The notes under the pieces are model-generated. The model saw nothing but the letters and a program-made list of their open reading frames with translations. It was not told the origin of the DNA and made no database searches. This document shows positions 57,534 through 64,000 of a stretch of DNA of 64,000 bases, one piece after another. The translations under genes and the position numbers were made by a program. The stretch covers positions 14,383,001-14,447,000 of the forward strand of contig BSBM01000151.1 in assembly GCA_027924585.1 (NCBI GenBank), read 5' to 3'. Position 1 is the first letter of the stretch; each line of letters opens with the position of its first letter. The DNA comes from Larix kaempferi (taxonomy: Eukaryota; Streptophyta; Pinopsida; Pinales; Pinaceae).

Positions 57534-57893
57534 TGGTACTTTAATTTTGTTGCAAAATGCTATTTTCCATATCTTTACCCTCGCCTCTGTGTGCTCCAGA
57601 ACTCAGTACAATAAATTCGGTTAAATTCCTAGCATTGTTTATTAACTAGTTGCACTGATTTAGCTTGAAAGAAACATCATTTATGTGAAAGGATCTTACA
57701 TGCAAATGCAACTTTATTTGGATCTATGTGCATGCTTAAATATATTTATAATGGCTGTAGGTTCACTTTTTCGTTCATTGGTATGGTTGTGTGTTGAATT
57801 CGTGTAAGACTAGTTGCTTGTGTTAAATACTAGTTAACTAGTATTGTGGAGTCATTTTCATAATTTTTTTGTTTAATTAATTGGAAAATGATA
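57534..57893 (+). mobile_element. Partial second copy of the element E LTR
   Basis: Aligns with 55731-56093 over its whole length with many substitutions, both starting TGGTACTTTAATTTT and ending TTGGAAAATGATA. It may be the remains of a 3' LTR after loss of the internal coding region. 57894-58365 shows no gene. Confidence 0.75.
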
Positions 57894-58365
57894 CTTATTT
57901 ATGGATCAAACTGCAAAACTAATCAGAAATTCAAGCAAGGAGAGGGAACCTCCTGAATGAAGATTTATAACAGCTATAAAAGGATTCTATGTCTAATTTT
58001 AATGCATGGGATGAGTATTATAAGAAAATTCAGACCTGAAATAAATAATGTAATTACACTTCACTGTCCTTTTGGATTTCAGCAGTAATTACATACAAAA
58101 CTAGTTATAATTCTCACGTAAACTAACTAGTATTGAATGATGAGTATGTAGAAAATATTTGAGGCTTTCAAGCTATCCAAACATATTTTTTGCAAACTCA
58201 ATTAGGACTAATATGACAGTATCAAATTCATTTATACATTTATGGAATCCATTAACATTATAATCCTAGCCTTGCACATAGAACTCAAGATATGAAGTGC
58301 CTCTTACAATACATCAACCAGTCTCTCCAAGATAGCACATGATAAGAACAAGAGGTACTTAATCA

Positions 58366-58533
58366 GAATTTAACAAGAGGGATGGTTGGAATAAGGCTCA
58401 CAATTGATGCATATGCATCATATTTCTCTCTTAGAACTCCTCCAAATGCAATGGACTCTCTGATTGGAACAATTTCTTCATAAACTCTAAATATCTCCAA
58501 TCTCTGCAAAATGGACTTGGTGTCTTGGACTCT
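58366..58533 (-). pseudogene. Possible host-gene exon fragment, unidentified
   Basis: A 56-codon open minus frame between two stops, with protein-like composition (LQRLEIFRVYEEIVPIRESI, then FGGVLREKYDAY). About 25 bp upstream, at 58557, the minus strand has a pyrimidine-containing TTCTTATTGCAG that could be a splice acceptor, but the frame has a TGA between that site and this stretch. I do not recognise the protein. It could also be chance. Confidence 0.25.
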
Positions 58534-58635
58534 TCATAGGATGTATTGATTTGGACCTGCAATAAGAATATACATGGTTGCAATAGAAGGAAAAATATCA
58601 TAGAAGAATAATTGAAGAGAAGGAATGGGGCTCAT

Positions 58636-59665
58636 TGATGCAGGAGCATCGGGGCCTAGGAAAACCAGTCGAAGTTAGTCGACATGGAGAAAGCTGACCA
58701 GAGGGAGTGCCGATGACCACTAGTGCGGAAGAGTAGATTGGATTGTTTAAGTCAATGAGTCAAGTAGGATAAATCAAGATGCAAATGACAGAAGCAGCGA
58801 GCATCAAATTTTGTGAAGGTCGAAGAGTCGACATGATTGAGAGTTGACATACGACAGGAAGGGTGGAGCGTTGATGGTCGACAAGCATCGAACACAACAT
58901 CGACAGGTTTGGGCATGAGCCAAGCGATGAGGAAGGGGCGGACTGGAGAATCCTGAAGAGTGTGAAGAGTGTGAAGGAAGCCAATGGGTAAGTCGAAACT
59001 GACAGATAGTATGAACGATGTGACGGATTACTGTAGCCTGTCAGAAGAAGGTCGAGAAGTCAAGCAAAGTACTTGGCAACAGTTCGGGGTTACTAAGGAA
59101 GTTAATGGAAGTTATTGAAGGTAGTTTGGATTGTGACAGATGTCAACATAGGAAGAGATTGTGCAGCATGGCAGGGGCGCTGACAGTTGCAGGTATGCAG
59201 ATTCTGAGGATATCGACAGAAAGAGGATGCATGTCTCGGGGGTTGGAGTGATCTCGGGGACTGCAACAACAGAGTAGAAGACTCGTGCATAGGAATAAAA
59301 TAGGGAGTTCACTTGGTAGAGTGGAGATTCCATGGAGCAGAGTTCGGGGAGAAGGTAGGTAGACTGGAGAGAAGAGTCACATGTCTTCCGAACGCAGGGA
59401 AGATCTAGCCATATCTCAGAGTTTCGCAGTGAACCACGAGAGGGTGAGGTCGACACACTGAGATAACACACAGTTACTTCTATATTGTAAGGCTGAGGCC
59501 GACAGATTAGTTAGTTATTTTCATTCCTTGCAGTTTGCATTGTAACCGTTTCGGTGAAGTAATTAAAGCCAACTCGTGGCATCCTGTTTACAACTTGTTT
59601 ATGTGAACGTCATGTGTTGTGTGTATTGTTAATCAAGAACCTTAGCGATAAGGAGCCTTGCGTCA
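58636..59665 (+). mobile_element. 5' LTR of element F
   Basis: TGATGCAGGAGCATCGGG to CCTTGCGTCA, 1030 bp, homologous to 5976-7006. Open frames on the minus strand (58760-59471) also recur in the other LTR and are incidental. Confidence 0.92.
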
Positions 59666-59667
59666 GT

Positions 59668-59746
59668 TGGTATCCTAGCGGAAGGATAATCCATGAGTAG
59701 CGAAGGTGGTGATACCAACCTGCCTTGCATCGGTTGGTATCAGAGT
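59668..59746 (+). other. Primer-binding region of element F, apparently duplicated
   Basis: TGGTATCCTAGCG starts two bases after the LTR and is a degraded tRNA-iMet site. A better match, TGGTATCAGAGT, lies at 59735-59746. It is preceded by CCTTGCATCGGT, which resembles the LTR end CCTTGCGTCAGT, so the LTR end plus primer site seems duplicated. GATACCAACC (59711-59720) and GGTTGGTATC (59732-59741) form a perfect 10-bp stem over the second site. Confidence 0.7.
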
Positions 59747-59898
59747 GGGAAGTGAATCTCCTGCACGGAGAAGAACGTTAGTGATATTGAGCCTGCAAGT
59801 GCGTTGCATAGCTCTAGTTGAGGTTGGGTAGAGTTGTCCGTGACTTGTTAAATCATGGTTGCGATTTGACGAAGTGGGAGTTTCAACCGTGGTTGAAA

Positions 59899-61133
59899 AT
59901 GACTCACAGAGGTGTTAGTGTCCGAGGACGAAGAGCGTGTGGCGAAGCAGTCACAGTTGATCGTGAGATATTCGACGAGTGCATCTGAACAATGCGAACT
60001 TTGACAAATGAAGTTCCATCAGTCAAAGAAAGCCAAAGGTGTGGTTGTATTCCTGATGCGTTAGACCACAGCGATGAGGAAGTCGAAGAAGTGGAACCAT
60101 GGGAAGCAGTGGGAGAAGAACCAGAATATAAACTAATCAAAATTATGATGGATATGAGAGGTTGGATGAGGATAGATGTGCATACCTACTTAGGAAGCCT
60201 AGATCCGGAAGACTTGATTGACTGGTTTAGAGAGATGGAGAAATACTTTGACATAGAGCAGATCGAGGATCCTAAACGGGCTAATACTGCATGTCTGAGG
60301 TTCAAGGGTCATGCCTCATTGTGGTGGGACAATGTGCAAGCTGATAGAGTCAAGAAGGGCAAGGAGAAAATCAAGTCTTGGGATAGGATGGTCGCCAAGT
60401 TGAAAGGGAAGTTATTGCCAAATGAATATGTGATTACTTGTTTCGGAAGTTACAGAACTTTCGACAAAAAGGGATGACCATGAAGGAGTACACGGAAGAG
60501 TTCTACAGATTGTCGATAAGGTCGGGACAAACTGAAAAAGGAGAAGAAGTTGTCTCCAGGTATGTGAATGGATTGAAATATGCCATTCAAGATGAATTGA
60601 GCATGTCGATATTTAGAGCTGTGGGTGAATCCTACCAGTTAGCTTTGAAGGCAGAAGAGAAACTGTCAAGGAAATCTGCAGCGACCAGAGGTAGGATGAC
60701 TGGTCGGGGTATGAAGACTGTTTCTGTGAAAGGCCAAAGTAGCGGTTACAGAAAGGAATCTGTCCAAGAAAGCCGAAGGATGGAAGGAACATCAACAAGG
60801 GAGAAAATGCAAGAGAGCCGACGCGATGGTCATGAGAACCATAGTCGAGGTGTGTATGGTCGAAGTGGTCCATCCGACAGAAAGGGAGCTAACAGACCAG
60901 CCATAATCTGTTACAAGTGTCGTGGAGCAGGACACAAGGCATATGAATGCCCAGAGAACCTACATGCTACAAAGGAGTCGAAACCCAGATGTCGAAGGGA
61001 TGAGCAAGTCGACGAAAGGGAAGAATCGACATTTGGAAGAAGTGAGGATGGTAAGAAGAAAAGTCAAGCCATGACAACTTGGAAGACACTGGTTTTGGAT
61101 GACAAACGTGATGAGCAAGAGCCAGCACAATGA
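59899..61133 (+). pseudogene. Element F gag
   Basis: Likely start ATG at 59899 (MTHRGVSVRGRRA), interrupted by a TGA at about 59986 before MRTLTNEVPSVKESQ. The capsid-like part includes RIDVHTYLGSLDPEDLIDWF and ASLWWDNVQADRVKKGKEKI. A frameshift near 60440-60470 leads to TMKEYTEEFYRLSIRSGQ and the zinc knuckle CYKCRGAGHKAYEC (C-x2-C-x4-H-x4-C, about 60910). The C-terminus is rich in Arg, Lys and Glu. Confidence 0.88.
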
Positions 61134-61432
61134 AAGGCCATCTTTCGAACAAAGGTGCGAATTGACGAATGGTGTTGCAAGACCATAGTTGATGGTGGAA
61201 GCACTGAGAATATTCTGCCAACAGAGGTGATTGACAAATCTAAGTTAAAGTGTTGGGAACACCCACACCCTTACAAGATCTCATCATTGCATAAAGGACA
61301 TCATGTGAAGGTGACCAAACAGTGCCTGATCAAATTCAGAGTTAAAGGATTTGAAGATAGTATACTGTGCGATGTAATCCCCATGGACGCGTGCCATCTG
61401 TTGTTACAGAGAGCATGACAATATGATTGGAA
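61134..61432 (+). pseudogene. Element F aspartic protease
   Basis: The active-site block is KTIVDGGSTENILPTEV near 61182 (D-G-G-S form), followed by VIPMDACHLLLQRA and a TGA where LLGRPWQYD is usual in chromoviruses. The frame opens after the gag stop. It would release mature proteins from the polyprotein. Confidence 0.8.
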
Positions 61433-61433
61433 G

Positions 61434-63043
61434 ATGATTTATGATGTTCAAGCCAACACAGTCACAATGTGGAAGAATGGCGTGCAAAGGAATCTTAAGC
61501 TGAAGCTGGAGCAACAAGCCCGCTGTAAGCGTGGCGAGAGAAACTTTTGGGAGAAGCAAGTGTTGATGTGTTCAACGAAAGAATTCCTTTCGGAGGAGGA
61601 AAAGAAGTTGGGATGTTACACTATCTTTTTGAAAGGACCATGTGTTGAGAGGTCGACAATGGAGAAGACTCCAGTCAAATTCGAAAAGATGCTTGACGAG
61701 TTTCGAAGCATAGTGGTCGATGAGACACTGACGGGATTGCCGCGGACAAGGAGCATATCCCATCAGATCGACTTGATTCTAGGGTCGAGTCTTCCAAACA
61801 AAGCACCGCATAGGATGAGTCCGACAGAAGGTCAAGAACTCAATCGACAAGTCCAAGAGTTGTTGGACATGGGATTGATCAAAGAGAGTCGGACTCCATG
61901 CGTGGTACCAACAGTATTAGCGTCGAATAAGGGTGGAGAATGGAGAATGTGTACAGAATCCAGAGCCATCAACATGATCACGATCAAGTATCAATTTCCA
62001 TTGCCGAGAATGGACGACTTGATGAATTTCTTGAGTGGAGTGAAGTACTTGAAGTACTTCATGAAGATAGACCTGAAGAGCGGTTATCACTAGATTCGGG
62101 TAAGAGAAGGAGATGAATGGGAGACAACATTCAAGACCAAGGAAGGGCTGCATGAGTGGTTAGTCATACTGTTCAGACTAACTAATGCACCCAGTACGTT
62201 AATGTGTTTGATGAATGAGGTACTCAAACCATTCTTGGGAAAGTTTGTTGTAGTCTATCTAGATGACATTCTGATTTTCAGTTGAACCAAGACAGAACAC
62301 TTGCAGCACATTCGATAAGTATTGCAGAAATTGCAGGAAGAGAAGCTGATGGTGAACCTGCAAAAGTGCTTCTTCATGAAGGAAGAAATGGTGTACTTGG
62401 GATTTGTAATCTCATGTAAAGGGTTAGTGATGGACCTAGAGAAGGTGAAGGAAATATTGGATTGGCCAGAACTAACAAGTACGACTGGAATAAGGAGTTT
62501 CCATGGACTTTCCAGTTTCTATAGGAAGTTCATTCGGGGATTCAATCGGATTTGTGCACCTTTGATAGAGTACATGAAGAAAGGGGAGTTCAAGTGGACG
62601 GAAACTTCCCAACGAGCTTTCGACAAGTTGAAGGAAAAAGTCACTGAGAGCCCAGTGTTAGCACTCTCAAATTTCGACAAAGTTTTCTAGGTCGATTGTG
62701 ATGCAAGTGGAATGACAATTGGAGTAGTGTTGAACTAGGAGGGCCGACCAATTTCATTCTTCAGTGAGAAGTTGGATGAAATGAAGCAGAAATATTCGGT
62801 CTATGACTAGGAATTTTATGTATTGTCCAAGCATTGAAGAAGTGGAGGCATTATTTGTTTCCCAAGGAATTTGTGTTATACACAGATCACCAAGCACTGA
62901 GGTATCTGAATACTCAGTTGAAGTTGAACCAGCGACACATGAAATGGGGTGAATTCCTTCAGGGATATACATGCATGTTTCGACATAGGTCGAGAAAGTC
63001 GAATAAGGTTGCCGACACGCTGAGCCGAAGATTGCATTGCTGA
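61434..63043 (+). pseudogene. Element F reverse transcriptase and RNase H
   Basis: Connector (LPRTRSISHQIDLILGSSLP), then RT motifs ELLDMGLIKESRTPCVVPTV, GGEWRMCTESRAINMITIKY, YFMKIDLKSGYH, a [23 protein letters not shown] and the catalytic [10 protein letters not shown] (about 62258). A long open part, 62322-62690, holds VYLGFVISCKGL and the FYRKFIRGFNRICAPLIEYM block. RNase H follows with several TAG stops (62688, 62736, 62808) and a frameshift near 62835, ending KVADTLSRR. Both catalytic RT aspartates remain. Confidence 0.92.
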
Positions 63044-63129
63044 ACACGACGACAGTTCAGGAAACACGAATAGAGTTGGTGAAGATAGAGAATGAGACCA
63101 ATGGGGATTTTACGAAAGCATGGGAAGCT

Positions 63130-64000
63130 TGTCCTGAACCATAGAGTGTCGATAGAACTCCATACTTGGATTATTTTATCCAGGAAGGATACCTGTTCAG
63201 GGGACAACAATTATTTATTCCCAGAGTATCCGTAAGGGAGAACCTAATCCAAGAGTTGCATGGCAACGGATTAACAGGACATTTTGGCATCGACAAGACC
63301 AAGGCATTGGTTGAAGAAAATTATTTTTTGCCAGGAATAATGACAGATGTCGGAAAGTGGATTTGACAATGTAGAGTTTTCCAGTTGGAAAAAGGGAAAA
63401 GTAAGAACACGGGGTTGTATATACCGTTACTTGTACCAAATACCCCATGGGAGCACCTGAGCATGGATTTTGTTCTAGGATTGCCAAAGACACAGCAAGG
63501 GAGTGACTCAATCTTTATTGTAGTTGACAGAATTTCAAAAAAGACACACTTTATTCCATGTAAGAAGACAAGTGGCGCCATAGGAATTGTTGTACTATTC
63601 TTCAAGGAAGTAGTCAAATTGCATGGGATTCCAAAGAGTATCACATCGGACAGAGATACCAAGTTTATGGGACATTTCTGGAGAACCCTATGGAATAAAC
63701 TGGATGCAAGGTTGCAGTTTAGCTCGGCATATCATCCGCAGATGGACACACATAACGAGGTGGTGAATAGAAGTTTGGGAAACCTTCTGATATTTTTGAC
63801 AGTCGACAAACCCAAACAGTGGGAAAATGTGTTGGCGCAAGCAGAGTTTGCATACAACAATTCTGTGAATCAATCGATAGGTTTGAGCCCATTCTAGATT
63901 GTTCAGGGAAGAATCCCACATGGAGTGGTGGATTTGGTCGAGTTACCGACAGAAATCAAGAAAAGCACAGATGAAGAATCATTCGCAGAGCATATGAAAG
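63130..64000 (+). pseudogene. Element F integrase (cut by the window edge)
   Basis: N-terminal zinc-binding part: ELHGNGLTGHFGIDKTKALV gives the His pair, but the following C-x2-C reads CRVF, so the second Cys is lost, just after a TGA at 63364. The core is present: [12 protein letters not shown] (Asp), [14 protein letters not shown] (Asp) and [12 protein letters not shown] (Glu). A TAG at 63894 stands where copy B has CAG (Gln) at 5338. The last bases correspond to 5246-5446 of copy B. Confidence 0.9.

Larger units (their letters stand above)
58636..64000 (+). mobile_element. Element F: Ty3/gypsy chromovirus (continues off the right edge)
   Basis: 5' LTR, primer site, gag, protease, reverse transcriptase, RNase H and most of integrase, in that order. 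Same family as copy B (5246-7006), which preserves the integrase C-terminus, chromodomain and 3' LTR missing here. Every ORF has stops or shifts. The 5 bp before the LTR are CTCAT. Confidence 0.92.

Overview
The window is repeat-dominated nuclear DNA of a land plant with a large genome. It holds plant-type Ty3/gypsy retrotransposons (tRNA-iMet- and tRNA-Asp-type primer sites), plant L1-like LINEs with a zinc-knuckle ORF1 and a C-terminal RNase H, one GRAS transcription factor gene and a piece of a chalcone-synthase-like gene. A gymnosperm is plausible from the element load, but nothing here proves it. Only one ordinary gene looks intact: the GRAS gene at 27989-29614 on the minus strand, most like the NSP2 branch.

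Layout. 1-5245: 5' LTR, primer site and leader of a minus-strand LTR element, with a GC-rich 11-bp minisatellite inside. This element sits in the integrase of an older chromovirus whose 3' end runs to 7006. 7836-9280: a long inverted repeat enclosing the decayed 3' end of a second Ty3/gypsy element. 10.1-11.8 kb: duplicated AT-rich blocks carrying fragments of a GRAS gene 3' end. 11.5-13.4 kb: extremely AT-rich DNA with inverted repeats. 13.5-15.1 kb: an array built on TTGACTTCAATCCA-like units. 15462-22094: a full-length but decayed minus-strand LINE with a perfect 17-bp target duplication. 24012-25386: a 5'-truncated LINE in one unit of a tandem duplication whose other unit keeps the empty site. 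26.5-26.8 kb: chalcone-synthase-like pseudogene. 27.7-29.6 kb: GRAS fragment and gene.

30.2-55.3 kb is one plus-strand LINE (LINE-3). Its 5' region is tandemly duplicated, and it is split by an 11.8-kb Athila/Tat-like Ty3/gypsy element (35361-47157, duplication CACAC) and by a 4.37-kb TG..CA insertion without recognisable genes (47913-52279, duplication CCTTA). Removing the two insertions lets the LINE reading frames continue across both sites. A degraded plus-strand LTR element follows (about 55.3-57.9 kb), then a chromovirus that starts at 58636 and leaves the window during its integrase. It is the same family as the fragment at 5246-7006.

Nearly all retroelement genes carry stops and frameshifts. 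Many stops fall at expected glutamine codons (CAG/CAA to TAG/TAA), as expected from deamination of methylated DNA. I see no single clearly new system. The best leads are the downstream ORF3 of the 11.8-kb element, the W-box-like array, the gene-free 4.37-kb insertion, the hairpin insertion at 31477 and the scattered GRAS fragments.
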